From NCBI GenBank assembly GCA_905221605.1, contig CAJNDS010002125.1, forward strand, positions 327,809 to 391,808: a stretch of 64,000 nucleotides of DNA, read 5' to 3'. The notes under the pieces are model-generated. The model saw only the letters and a program-made list of their open reading frames with translations, searched no databases and had not been told where the DNA came from. Positions 51,941 to 63,311 of the stretch are shown here, piece after piece. Numbering within the stretch: position 1 is the first letter of the stretch; each line of letters starts with the position of its first letter. Source of the stretch: Symbiodinium natans. Taxonomy: Eukaryota; Sar; Dinophyceae; Suessiales; Symbiodiniaceae. A program made the position numbers and the translations under genes.

Positions 51941-52692
51941 AGTTCAATGGAGATACTGACCAGATGGATAGAGAATGGGTTTCGTGGACCACTGGTATGC
52001 TGTCCGTGCTGGAACTTCACGAAGTAGTGAAGTCGTATGATGTTTCGCTCGCGGAGGTGGAAGAATGGGTCAATGACCTGAGGATATGGTACGAGCGAGC
52101 CAATTTGGGAGAAGAGAAAGATTCCAAAAGGGGCAAAAAGAGGTCCCTAGAAAGGGAGTCCAGCAAGGATATTCCTGCAGAAAAAGAAGTGGTTGAGACT
52201 TCGGAGACGGAGGTTGCCGTTGAGGAGGAGATGAAAAAGGTCAAAAAGAAGAGGAAAGCTGCAGCTATCGAAGATCCTTACACTCTTCTGGTTCCAAAGC
52301 CGAAGAAGATGCCGGCGAACATTGAGAGGGGTGGATCATCATCCAATGCGGTGGTTTCTGCAGGGGAAAAAGCCTCGAAAATGCGCACAAAGTCAAATGT
52401 CGGTGGAAAGACGAAGAAGAAGGAGAAAAGTCAGAGTCCCAAAAAGGAAGAGGTGGTAATGGTGCAAGGTCCTGAGGAAAAGGATCGTCCATCTGATGTG
52501 GATGCACCAGCGTCTACCACTGTGAATGCAGAGCTGGGTCAATCTTGCCAAGCGATTGAGGACGCAAAGAGAGAAGGATTGGTATCCTCAATTCAAAGGT
52601 GCGTGCAGGATCCTGTTCTTACAGTTTCGGACCTGGAGTATATTCTGCTGCAACTTCACCTCAGAATTGCCAACAATCGGAAAAAGAAGTGA
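51841..52692 (+). CDS. LTR element ORF3: Lys-rich protein with gag-like start
   Basis: Open from 51841 in the -1 frame relative to ORF2, overlapping its end by 100 nt, with no ATG before residue about 43, so it may be reached by frameshift or splicing. The start, LLKFNGDTDQMDREWVSWTT and LSVLELHEVVKSYDV, recalls the F-G-...-W-...-M-...-L pattern at the beginning of copia-type gag (UBN2-like), a weak match. A Lys/Arg-rich centre with likely nuclear-localisation clusters (KRGKKRSLE; KKVKKKRKAA) follows. It ends with a helical segment, LTVSDLEYILLQLHLRIANN, and KKK. Function not known. Confidence 0.55.
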   Translation, partial: YQNDGTVDGGDFISVQWQARFGSSRGGPLFKLLKFNGDTDQMDREWVSWTTGMLSVLELHEVVKSYDVSLAEVEEWVNDLRIWYERANLGEEKDSKRGKKRSLERESSKDIPAEKEVVETSETEVAVEEEMKKVKKKRKAAAIEDPYTLLVPKPKKMPANIERGGSSSNAVVSAGEKASKMRTKSNVGGKTKKKEKSQSPKKEEVVMVQGPEEKDRPSDVDAPASTTVNAELGQSCQAIEDAKREGLVSSIQRCVQDPVLTVSDLEYILLQLHLRIANNRKKK

Positions 52693-53050
52693 TTGGATGG
52701 TATGGATGAAGGGATGGTTTTTCTCTTTCTGGAGACAGGTGCGCTGGAACAGCCAATGTGCTGACAATGTGGTGGTTACTATTAAGGGTATGGAAATCCC
52801 TGATAGTAGAAGTCAGTAGTTTTTCGCGTAGCGAAGACCACGGTTTGTGGTGAAGAAGGCCGAAGAGTCTTCAATGATAAGAGGATCATGGTGGAAAAAG
52901 ATTCTCTGTGGTTAGTGGGTTAGCCAATGAGCTATAATTTCGTCCTGGATGACGTAAAACCATATTGTGCATTTCAAGCAGCTGGCTGCTGCCTTAATGG
53001 CAGTTTTTGGCCAAAAGATCTGCACCTCCAATGTGTCCTAGGAAATCCTA

Positions 53051-53062
53051 GGACAGGGGGAG
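53051..53062 (+). promoter_or_regulatory. Polypurine tract
   Basis: GGACAGGGGGAG lies immediately before the 3' LTR TG, the expected place for the plus-strand primer of an LTR retrotransposon. One C interrupts it. Confidence 0.7.
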
Positions 53063-53347
53063 TGCGGAGCTGCAACTGGTATTGTAGAAAGGAGTTAGTG
53101 TTGGGTGTTGGAAGGGTCAACGTACCCGGAAACCCTTTATGGCTCAAGATGGCCAAGAGCCGTCAGCTTTTGTTGAAAAAGTACGTACGCCTGGGGTTGG
53201 GTTTAACGGGTTGGAGTAGTCGTCCCTTCTCCCTTATCCTGTCCCCTTAGGGGTGGGTGTTCTTGTTTCTGGTTCGATCTGGGAAATCCATATAGGCGAC
53301 TGTTGAGGGTTGGTTTCTTTCCCTGTTCCCTTTCGGTTGCCCCCGTA
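53063..53347 (+). repeat. 3' LTR
   Basis: A 285-bp copy of 44511-44797 ending CCCCCGTA; see the 5' LTR for differences. It is followed directly by CCCTAAACTCACTTGGG, the right edge of the invaded CCCTAAA tract. Confidence 0.92.
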
Positions 53348-53352
53348 CCCTA
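53348..53352 (+). repeat. Target site duplication, right (CCCTA)
   Basis: Repeats the five bases at 44506-44510. Confidence 0.75.
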
Positions 53353-55198
53353 AACTCACTTGGGCAGTTGGCTCTGCTCAGGATCGGGCCCGTAGCTCCT
53401 CGACCTGTACTTGCCTCAGCACCCATGGGATAGGTCTAGTTGACCTAAAGACCGTTTTCCTGCTAAGATATGCGGAGCGCGCCTTGAACGCTCAAAGGAC
53501 TGAAAGGAGCCGAAATGCTTGTATTGCATCAGTGATGGCAACAAACACGCGCTTGGTATCAAGGGCTGCATGCCGACAGCAGCCGCTGTCTCACAACTGA
53601 ATGTTTGGAGATTGAGACGCCCGGCTCGCCTCTTGCGGAACTCTGAATTAAAACTCTCCTCCGTGCCTCATTTCTGAGATCTGGAAACCAAACACGCGGC
53701 CTTGCGGGACGGATCCTGAGCAAGCCACAGAGCTCGGATAGTCGATGCCTGGCGGGCATGCAGCAGTCGGGTGTTGCACCACGACTGTCGCGCAGCACTT
53801 CCGGGACACCAAGAGCGAAGCCATCCTAAGCAACGGCCTTTCGAAGCGGCAGTATGCAAGCAAGAAGCACCCAGGGAACTCCCAGAATCATGCGAAGTCT
53901 ACACGCACCGGAAAAGGCGAACAAAAAAGGACCAAGAAGAGGATCCCAAAATTGCGCGTGCCAGACCGAGGAGAATTCCAGGGCCATGACTGGGTCTGCC
54001 CTAAAACCTTCATAAACCTTTCAACCCTAAACCCCAAACTCTGAACCCTAAACCCTAAACCTCCTCGCGCTGGGGCCTCCGCGGCGCGATGTCTGGTCAC
54101 ATCCTCGGCAAACTCCGCGCGCCTCCGAGGCCGAAAGGGGAATCCCCGGCTGTGCTGCCCTTGTTGAGCCCTGGCTATTTCCAAAATAGGGTTTAGGATT
54201 AAGGGGTTTCAGGGTTTAGGGCTTAGGGCCTAGGGCTTCTTGAGCCCTGGTTATTTTCAAAATAGGGTGCCCTGGGTGTAGACCCAAAACAATGTGGTTG
54301 TGGGTTGGCTTCGGCTCCTCTCTCACTCGCACGCGGGAACCCCCTCCTTTCGACTTGAAGATCCGAACTTGGGATGTTGCCCCTTAGGGATTATAAAAGG
54401 GGGGGGGGGGGGGACCAATAATCCCTATTAGCGACTGCTAGTGTCAGGGGGAGCATCCCAAAGCAGAATTGCCACCGGAAGCCCGAGCCGACGTAGCAAG
54501 ATCCAGGAAAAGCTGTGGCTCGGGCATGGCTTCTATCTGCCGATGGGCCTGGGCGAAGAGCTGGGGGTTTCCGAACTTAGGCGTTTACGTTTCAGGTTTC
54601 GGGTTTGGGGTTTAGGGATATGGGGGGTTTCCGAAATTAAGGGTACCTTCTGGGGAACTTTTGGGGGACTAAATTAAGGGGGCCCTTATTTTCGTAAACC
54701 CCCAACTGGCGCCTATGTGCCAGTGATGAAGTTTATCGTTAAGTTCTTGCTGCGACGGCGGTTGCCACCGCCTACTCCTACCACTGCCGCTACCACGATC
54801 ACAGTCACCACCACGGTCACTACCACTACCACTCCCACTCCCACTCCCCCTACCACTACCACTCCCACTCCACTTACATGTACCCCCAAGTAACAGCTGT
54901 AAATAGCAGTAAGTGATAGTACGGCCGGCGTTTACTAAACTAGCGAGAAACTGGGAGCGCGATCACGGCACTGCTGGTAGTTCTACCCAAACCAGCATCT
55001 GCCAGAACGATTTCTCCGTGGAGAGTATGCGCATGAAGGGGTTCGGCCGAACAGTGACATGGGTGTTCCTGCCACAGGCCTGGTGGTTTTTGCCACAATA
55101 ACAATGCACTTTCCGGGGGTTTGTGAAACTTTAGCACTATCAGGTGCGAGGCATTACTCCTCTGACACCCGAGTGCAGAAGAAAGTTCGGTTCTCGGC
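53353..55198. other. Gene-poor region with simple repeats
   Basis: It holds CCCTAAA/TTTAGGG scraps near 54020-54060 and 54185-54225, a G run at 54402-54413 and a CCACTA/CCACTC hexamer-like tract at about 54765-54880. No gene is recognised. Confidence 0.55.
54765..54880 (+). repeat. Imperfect CCACTR/CCACTC minisatellite
   Basis: Successive CCAC(T/C)(A/C) hexamers with CCACCG and CCGCTA variants at the left, becoming regular to the right. Confidence 0.8.
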
Positions 55199-55546
55199 TC
55201 ATGCATCAGAATCACAGGTTGGCAACGCATTGTCACCTGTGCACCCTCCGTTTTTCGAGATTGCGTCGATGCCGGCATTCATGCTTTGGCTGATCTCGGA
55301 GTCGCCGCAGCAACTGTTCTCTTTGATACAATTGACCATGTCCTTCAGTGCGGCGCACGGTCGCGTCACTGCACCATCTATGATGTCTGCTTGGTTGTCT
55401 ACAACATACTGCTCCCAGGTGGAGACGCACTCGGTAGCCTTGGTCGTATCACAGCCGCCACAGCCTTGCAAGCTTGCAGCGAGCAGGGCAAGGCACAGAG
55501 CGAACACCTGAAGCATGTAGGATCGATCTTTGGCCCTACCTGCCAT
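55199..55546 (-). CDS. Small secreted Cys-rich protein, 115 residues
   Basis: Starts with ATG: MAGRAKDRSYMLQ, then a hydrophobic core LQVFALCLALLAASLQGC that fits a signal peptide. The mature part has about ten Cys, including CGGC, CVSTWEQYV, CAALKDMVNCIKENSCC and GGCTGDNALPTC. The CxxxxxxxC and CC spacing resembles small helical Cys-rich secreted proteins that are abundant in dinoflagellates, but no named family is recognised. The opposite strand also has an open frame (55059-55511) without such features. Likely extracellular or vesicular. Confidence 0.6.
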   Translation of the reverse strand: MAGRAKDRSYMLQVFALCLALLAASLQGCGGCDTTKATECVSTWEQYVVDNQADIIDGAVTRPCAALKDMVNCIKENSCCGDSEISQSMNAGIDAISKNGGCTGDNALPTCDSDA

Positions 55547-56100
55547 GGCGAACTTTTCACCTTTGACTGGCTTGAGCTTGACAAATCCTGACAGTCAGCG
55601 CACCCAGATATGTGTCAGCCGAAACATGAAACAGGTCACTTGCCGAACCCCCACAACGCTTGACAGGTGAAACCAACATGGGTCAATTCTTGCCACGATC
55701 CCGGGTGGGAGACGGACGTCCGAAATTGTGACCGCCCTGAACGCCAACTATGACCCGAGCATTCGGAGAAGCATGGAAAGCATTTTACATACATAGAGAG
55801 AGAGAGAGGCATACAATTATATGTGCATGTGTGAAGTACGAAATAAGAACAATCTATAAGACAATACAATATATCTATAACAAAACCTCTACTTATACAT
55901 AGAGAGAGATTGTGTGTGTGCTACCCCACAAGACAAAGCGACGTGTGGCTCGGCTCTCAGGCCGCATACTGCTCGGCCCGCATGGCTTCGTTGCAAGCGC
56001 TTTGCAACCTTGGCCGAAACCCACCAGGCATGTGCGCCCTGTTTGGGAAAACTCTGCGAAAAGTTGGGGAAGTTCGCTCCAAAGGCGAGATGCGTTGAGG
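55547..56100. other. 5' flank of the Cys-rich gene
   Basis: AT-rich stretch with GAGAGAGA runs at 55796-55808 and 55898-55908. No gene is seen. Confidence 0.5.
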
Positions 56101-56107
56101 GTTTTGG

Positions 56108-56354
<247 letters not shown>

Positions 56355-59300
56355 TCCAGGGTTGAGCGTTTCTGCTGCGCTATCTCTGAAGAGCGGCAAT
56401 CCGAGCGCGAGGTTTTAGGGTTTCGGGTGGTTAGGGACAAGTGGCTCTCTCCCCCACTGAATGGCCCCACATGTGGTTGTCCGAAAGGTCAAGTACCCAT
56501 GGAGGTTCCAGGTCACATCGGCACCCGATCCCCTAAAATCCTCATGAAACCTCCCTGCAACCGCAGGGTCCCCACATCCCCATCCTAAAAATCAACCCCT
56601 TCTAAGAAACTTGAAGCCCTAGATAACCCTAATTGATGGTTGAGGGCAGGAGGAGGGCTTGGCCTCCCCCCATAAGAAGGGCCCCGGGCTCTTCGGTCAT
56701 GCTCTGCGTCCGCAAGCGCTCGGCGTCCAGGCCTGGCAGGGTCATCCCGGAATGTGGGGTGCAAGAAGCCCTCAAAACGTAGACGTGTTGGCTTCCAGCA
56801 ACTTAAATCCTCGCAATTTCAGGGCTCCCCCCGTCAGAATTCTTGCACAGAAAGCAGGGGACTCCCAAGACATCATAGCTTATTGGGTTCTCTAGGGTCG
56901 GGGGAGGAGCTTGGGAAGCTTGGAGTCGTTGATACTGGCCATCAAGGCCCTTTGCTCTCATGCTCGGATGAATATGTTGCCCAACCTGGTTTAGTGTTTG
57001 GGGTTTAGGGTTTAGGGTCTAGGGTTTAGGGTTTAGGGCCAAGCAAAAGTCGTTGCCCCTCAACTCAACAATACCAGCCCGTCCCTGTCAGAAACACGCC
57101 AGCGCCGCGCAAGTCAAAGCGCGCCCGCAGCAAGGACACCTCCTGGGCCAGGTTCTTTGGGACCTACGTAGTTGTCTTAGTTGCTGAGTTCATAATCCCC
57201 CCAAAGTGTACACTTTCAGTTTCATATAGTATCCCAAAAAGTGTAAAGTGCACTCATCCAGCTACTATTGTTGTTGCGTGTTGAATTGGCAAGCTGCGGG
57301 CCGTAACCAAAACCTGGGATGAAGACAAAGATGCTGAGCAGCTCGAAGACCACACTGAGCCACCGGGCCACGTTGGCATGCCCAGCATCACACTGGCGGG
57401 GGCCTCTCAGGACGGTTCTCGCTCTTGGCCGTGCGAAGCAGCCGTGGTACTAGGGCGGCGACCATTCCAACTATTTCAGGGAAGAATGATGCTAAGAACG
57501 ACGACGCCCTGCAAGACCCCCCTTTTTCTGCGTCAGTTCACGGTCTGGACTTGCACGGCCCAGAGCTGACTCAAAAGTCGAGAAATCTCAGGAGACGCCC
57601 CTGCCGACCCCTTCAACGATCTTCACGATGCCCCCCCTCCCTCGGGTTGTCCAAATATTTTCGAGATCTCGTGAGGGGTGGCAGTCAGGCTGGAAGGTCA
57701 GAGTTTCCCTCAAGGGCGGAAGCGCGGAAGCATCCGTGATCCGCTCGAATGCACGAAGGGAGGCGAGTCCTTGTCCCTCCCTCGGATGGGCCACCGGCAG
57801 CCCAATTCTTCTTCGAGGCTGGGCCTGGAATCTTGGGGCAGAAAGTTGGCCAGGAGTCTGGCGTCTGGGTCCGGTGACCCACCCCTATAAGTGTGAAACG
57901 CAGGTCCAGGGTTGGAGGCTGACCACTCAAAGGGACACATGAAGCCTTGCAATAAAAAAGCCTTCATCACCCTCAGCCCCACTTGTAAGAAGGCAAACGA
58001 TCAGCCCCCACACGCTCGCCGTGAGTCGGAGCCGCCAGTCCCGCAAGGTAGCAAGCGGCGCGCTGCAGGTCCGTCCAGCTGGGGGGAGGGGGGGCGGGAA
58101 ATGGCCCAAAACCCTGAGGCCTCCAGGAGGCCAATCCCCCGCCTTCTTCTGCGTCGAGGGGGCGACGTGAAACAGTGACAAGAGGAGCGGCCCGATGCCG
58201 ATGGGATCTAGGAGTCTAGAGGCTCAAATTCGCGGAGGATGTTGTAACCTGGCAGGGCAGGGTTGAAGACTGTGGCCCCCCCGACTTCAGGAACGGACAC
58301 TGCGAAAGGGGCTCTTCCCCGTGAAACTCCGGCACTCAGCGGCAGTTGGACTGGCAGTTGTTCGCGGTTTCCTGTGCGACACGTCTTGGGAGTTGGGCGG
58401 GGAGGGGGGGAGGGCGGGGGGGGCGCATTGTGGGTTCAGGGTCTTTCAGGGCTTTCATGCCATCGATGCCCCTTAACTCCCCCCAAAAAAACGTGCAAAG
58501 AGTGTGAGCAGGAAGTCGTCCTCCCCTTAAGCCCCCAAGCCCCGGACCCTCTTCAGTGATCCCCAAACCCCTTTTGCACGCGAAACCCCCGGAGAGATGC
58601 TGCCGGAGCTGCGAACATGTTCGTCGCGGCGGCAGACAGCCCGGCCAAGAGCTGGAAGGACTCGCTCTTGCACCTACGAGGAGGATGGCTGGATGCTGTT
58701 CCGGGGGGACTTTATTTGATTTATTCGATGATCATGATTTACTTTATCCGATGGTCATTTTTGTAGTGTCATACTATCATTATTTTTACATTCGTCCATT
58801 ATTCTGCTATTCTGCCATTCTACTGCTTTTGTTCTATTGCTCTATTGTTCTATTATTTTATAAGCCCATTTATTTCCCTACTGTTCAATCATTAAAGTTC
58901 TGAACTACTGAGTTACTATTGTATCCGCCTGTTGTTGCATTTTGAAGCTGAGCCGGCTTGTCCATGATGAGGGCCCTGAGAGGGTGAGATGGGTTGCGGT
59001 AGCCAGCCAAGGCACACGGCCAGGGAGATGGTGTCAGTGTCGTCGCAGGCACCCTTCCTGAGAGCTGGACGCGGATCTTTCCGACTTGCCAGGAAACCCT
59101 TCCTTGCCCTAAACCCCCCAAAGAAAGCCAGGGGGGCCTCGCCTGCCTTTTTTGAGGAAGCACGAAGCCCTTATAAGTCCTCTTTGCCAGGCCCCTAAAC
59201 CCTAAACCCTAGACCCCAAACCCTAAACCCAAACAGCCCAGGCTCATCACGATGGTAGACATGAAGGCCTTGATCAAGAAGCTGCTGGTCGTGGCAACGC

Positions 59301-60860
59301 TCTTGGCGCAAACCCAGCCTCCCCAGCGGGCGTGGATTTGACACCCTGTAGGGCTTCTGCCTTCGCGTTCGGGGTACCCGGAACCTGGAGGGCCTGTTTC
59401 TTACTTCTTCAATAACCAAAGCAAAAAGGTATCCTTTATTCCTAGAAGTTTAAAGCTCAACTATTGGCTAAGCAAGGTATTCCTCACACCCCTACAGGGT
59501 CCGGAACAAAGGTGGCAGGACCAGGAGATATGAAATTGGAGGTCTAGTGCCAGCAGCATGAAAATCAGGACGACCGTGGTGAGGCCCAAAAAGGGGGGGG
59601 GGGGGCTGGGAGCCCTTGAACATACGCCACAATCCGGTCACCCACCCATCTGCGCAGCTAAGCAGCTGCTCTTGTAGCAGTTCCACCTTCGCTGCGTGGG
59701 GGGGGGGGTGAGGAGTCGCGTCGGCTCGATGCCAAGGGTGCCATGCTGGGCAACAAGCTTTTCTGGGATTTCAAGCATGCCTCGTGGTTCAAACTCCTGG
59801 CAAGCATAGGACGACATCCACGCTTCGTGATGGTGGCCCCCCTAGGGGTGGTTCTACAACAGGCCTTGTGTGCGTCAAACTAACCTTTTTTAGCCGAAAT
59901 ACCACAAAACTGATCTTGATGAACATACACCATCATGAGGACTTCATGATCCAAATCAAATGCCTCACCCTTTGGTACAAAATTCAAATGGTGCACACCT
60001 TGTTCATGGCAGGCTCGGCTCCACGTGGAACCGCTCTCCAGCAGATCGAAACTCTGTTGCTGCTGGAGAGGGAGGAGGGGGGCCTAGGGCTTCGAGCTTC
60101 TTCAGTCACCTGGTTTAGGGTTTCGGGCCTTTAGGGCTTAAGGGTTAAATGAAGGCTTAGGGTCTTTTTCAGGGCTGAGGGCTCAGGGCATGAAATTTGG
60201 GGTGAGGGCTCCAGCGGAAGAGCACCGAAGTCCCAGCGGCATCATGGACGCGCCGTCCTTGATCACCCCATCGATGCCGGACTGGACGTTCAAGGCGCTG
60301 GACCTCGGGCTCCCCCAGCATCCCAAGGACTGTGATGCAAAAAACAGACAAATGTGCAAGAAGAGCGCAGTATGCAAACAAAGGACAAGCCAACAGCGAC
60401 ATGAAGTAGTCTCTTCACACGCTTAGCAAGCCCCCCCTGGTGCAATAAATTATTTGCGGCACCTGCCCCCTTGAGACCGGTTTCCAAGACCCAAATATCA
60501 AGCTAGATCATTCAAATTCGACCCTAACCCCTCTCTCCCAAAACTCAAGAAAAACCTGCACCTGGCACCTGGCTGCATTTCCTAATCCCGAAACTCCCGA
60601 ACTTACGCTATTCTTGCCCCGGACCGAGATTTCTATATGAAGGAGGGGAGGGCTTTAATGTACTGACAGGGGAAAAGGATTAGATGAGCATATATGTTAG
60701 GGTTCAGGGTTCAGGGTTCAGGGTTTACGGCGTAGAGTTTAGAGATCCAAACAACAAGCGAGAATGGCATGCATACCCGGATCGCGCAAACCGTTTCGCA
60801 GGCCAGTCACTGGCAGTCCTCCTTGCTGTACAGCTCGGCGTTGCTGACCTTAGGCCCAAG
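56355..60860. other. Gene-poor region
   Basis: It contains several TTTAGGG scraps (57000-57035, 59195-59230, 60115-60180), a G run at 59595-59606 and TA/TC-rich DNA at 58730-58880. Open frames of up to about 115 codons lack motifs on both strands. No gene is supported. Confidence 0.5.
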
Positions 60861-61590
60861 GGTTTAGGGTTTAGGGTTTAGGGTTTAGGGTTTGGGGTTT
60901 AGGGCTTAGGGTTTAGGGTTTAGGGTTTGGGGTTTAGGGCTTAGGGCTTAGGGCTTAGGGCTTAGGGTTTAGGGTTTAGAATTTTGGATTTAGGGTTTGG
61001 GGTTTAGGGTTCAGGGCCCAGATCCAGTTTCCACAAAGGGGGCAAGCGACTGAGACGCCCTGCAACTCCCTCCATGCCAAGCCCATGGATCTGCTCCCCG
61101 AAACCCTAAACCCTGAAGCCCTAAAACCCTAAAACCCCCAAACCCGAAACCCTAAATCCTCTCCCCATGCATCTCAGCCGCATTGCAGTCGGATCCAGCC
61201 GTCACGATGTCCGAGTAGAGAGTGGTCAGCCTCGGTTTGCCAAGACATCGGCTCGCGCATGCCGACCCCTAAACTTACGTAAAATTTCTCTTGGTGAGTG
61301 TGGAACCAAGGAATAGTCATAAATCGCTAACTACGATAACCTAAACCCTAAACCCTAAACCCTAAACCATAAACCACCTCGATGAGGCGGACAGGCGGAC
61401 GGCACCGCAAGGCAACCTTTGTCTCATTCGGCGCGGGGTTGAGCGGCACCGACGGTGGGCACCTTGTCAGTTTCCATTTCCATGCTCCAGGTCGCTCGAG
61501 CCCAGAGGAACTGCCAGACTGTACAAGGGTTTAGGGCTTAGGGGTCAGGGTTTAGGGTTTGGGGTTTAGGGTTTAGGGTTTCGGGGTTGA
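60861..61590 (+). repeat. Cluster of degenerate TTTAGGG/CCCTAAA tracts in both orientations
   Basis: G-rich arrays lie at 60861-61016 and 61528-61590 with frequent TTTGGGG and CTTAGGG variants. C-rich arrays lie at 61100-61160 and 61338-61372. Opposed orientations within 700 bp argue for repeated insertion or rearrangement rather than one decayed array. Confidence 0.9.
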
Positions 61591-62018
61591 ACCCACAGGC
61601 TTCCAGCAGAGTTCCTTGGGCCCTCTCCAGCGAAAGCTTTGCATGGACTGTACAGAAATCCACTGCTGATTCGGCAGCTTCAAGTGGGCAGGCAGTCATG
61701 CGCAGTACAGCACAAAGCCTGCCCAAAGAAGCCGGGAAATAGAAACGGAACGGGACTCCTCACAGCCTTGCCCAGATAAGAGTGAAGGCTTGGTATGCCC
61801 CAGAATGGGTTCCCAAGAAGTGTGGAGACCTTCACGCAACACAGATGCAGTCGCCGTCCCTGGACATCGTGGCGCTGTGGTGGCGTCTGCAGCTTCGGAG
61901 GGCCGAATGCTCCTCGTCACCCTCGACCTCCTCCTGGGGTGGATTTTTACTAGGGGGGGGGGGGGTTTTAGGGCCCTGGGCTTAGGTCTCTCTAAACTTG
62001 AGCTTGTCTATGGAGTTT

Positions 62019-63215
62019 TCATGGGATCAAAACAAAGGACGAGTTCGGGAACAAAGGAATATGTGCACCTGCTTCATTGCAATCAAGCCCAGGCTCCCCC
62101 TCGAAGAACATCTTGCGGACCTGAGCCTTGGGTTGGTGACGCGCGATGCGACCTTGCGGAGGCGTGAGGCCCTTGTCTGGGCAGAAACGTGGTGCGCCTC
62201 CCTCCACCAGACCCGGCGCATGTACCCCACCGTTGAGGTGGCGGTATGCCGTCTTTTGCAGGCGATATGCAGCTTGAATGCGCGGCTGAACACGGGACCA
62301 TTCTTCTCTGGCGACCGCGCACTGGAAAAAGAGCAGCTCTTGCCCATTCAAGGATTGGTAGGCCTCCAGGCTTTCGCCAATGCTCTTCGCAAACTGTTGC
62401 AGATACTCCGACAGGAAGAATCTGTCACTTCCCACCATGGCAGGATCATAGCGGGCCCAAGTAGTCAGCCCCATACCCTTGCCGGCATCGATCGTGGTGA
62501 CATGCTCCCCGTGGGCATGCACATTCCCCACTGGCAACAAAGGCATTCCCCGCTTGCAGCTCTGTATGGTGAGGATAAGATAGAAGTGCTGGTCATGTTG
62601 GCGGATGTCACTGATGCCCGGTCGGTGAACAAGGTGTGGTGCCAAGACCTTTCCAGACTGCAGGACGCCTTCGAGTTGCGCGGTAACGCTCTCGGAGTAG
62701 TCGAGGCTCCCCGGCACTCGGAGGATGTGGTACACATGGACGGCCCCTTTGTCAGTCGGGCGGCAAAAAGTCATGGCATCAGACTCGCACAGGCTGGTGA
62801 TGGTCTGGGCCACATCGCCTCTCTGCGGGAAGTCGCGCCAGGTGCGCACGCGCATCTCCGTGGCAAGCCGCATGCCTGTCGCACCAAACAGCGCCGCCAG
62901 GAGCCGCACAGCGGCGCAGGGCGCCTCCATGTGAACCACAGCATCCCCCAGCGCAAGCTGCTCCTCCAGGGTCACGTGGCTCCATTCCCCAAGCTTGCCG
63001 GTCTCCCATGAAGCCACTTCTGGCCGGACAAGAACCCTCCACAGATCCTCAGAATGTTCCAGAAAGGAGATCTTCACCAAAGTTCCACCCCAAGGGCAGC
63101 TGCAGTGCAACAGGGCGGTCGAAGCGCCTGCCAGGATAGGCCGCCAGCCGTCGTCATCCAGCAAGTGAGGGACAAGGTGGACCCATTCCTCGATGCTGCT
63201 GGGACGTGCCGTCAT
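62019..63215 (-). CDS. Unrecognised protein, about 398 residues
   Basis: Reads MTARPSSIEEWVHLVPHLLD through to FPNSSFVLIP, without gaps or low complexity. The frame is open upstream to about 63311 (SGEIWKIDCVVLRANKLSR precedes the ATG), so it may start earlier or join an upstream exon. Segments such as WGGTLVKISFLEHSEDLWRV and HDQHFYLILTIQSCKRG look like a folded globular protein, but no domain, signal peptide or membrane span is recognised. An overlapping plus-strand frame (61998-63011) is rich in Arg, His and Cys and is judged the shadow. Confidence 0.5.
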   Translation of the reverse strand: MTARPSSIEEWVHLVPHLLDDDGWRPILAGASTALLHCSCPWGGTLVKISFLEHSEDLWRVLVRPEVASWETGKLGEWSHVTLEEQLALGDAVVHMEAPCAAVRLLAALFGATGMRLATEMRVRTWRDFPQRGDVAQTITSLCESDAMTFCRPTDKGAVHVYHILRVPGSLDYSESVTAQLEGVLQSGKVLAPHLVHRPGISDIRQHDQHFYLILTIQSCKRGMPLLPVGNVHAHGEHVTTIDAGKGMGLTTWARYDPAMVGSDRFFLSEYLQQFAKSIGESLEAYQSLNGQELLFFQCAVAREEWSRVQPRIQAAYRLQKTAYRHLNGGVHAPGLVEGGAPRFCPDKGLTPPQGRIARHQPKAQVRKMFFEGEPGLDCNEAGAHIPLFPNSSFVLIP

Positions 63216-63311
63216 GACTCTGGACAGCTTGTTGGCTCGAAGGACTACGCAATCAATTTTCCAGATCTCTCCGCTCGAGCCTGCCCGCCAAGCAACACCC
63301 CCACTGAAACC

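Larger units (their letters stand above)
44511..53347 (+). mobile_element. Full-length LTR retrotransposon, non-autonomous, copia-type priming
   Basis: An 8837-bp element with LTRs of 287 and 285 bp that differ by one substitution and one 2-bp indel, a 5-bp CCCTA target duplication, a primer-binding site abutting the 5' LTR and a purine tract abutting the 3' LTR. The interior codes on the plus strand in three successive frames for a putative RNA-binding protein set. I find no aspartic protease, integrase (HHCC, DDE) or reverse transcriptase (YxDD) motif in any frame. It therefore needs enzymes in trans. The near-identical LTRs and open frames imply recent movement. Copia lineage is inferred from the half-tRNA primer site and from the CCCH fingers, which are common in dinoflagellate copia-like gag. 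Confidence 0.88.

Noticed and set aside
61998-63011. Plus-strand 337-codon frame
   Set aside because: It overlaps the more protein-like minus-strand frame almost fully and has an Arg/His/Cys-rich composition typical of an antisense shadow.
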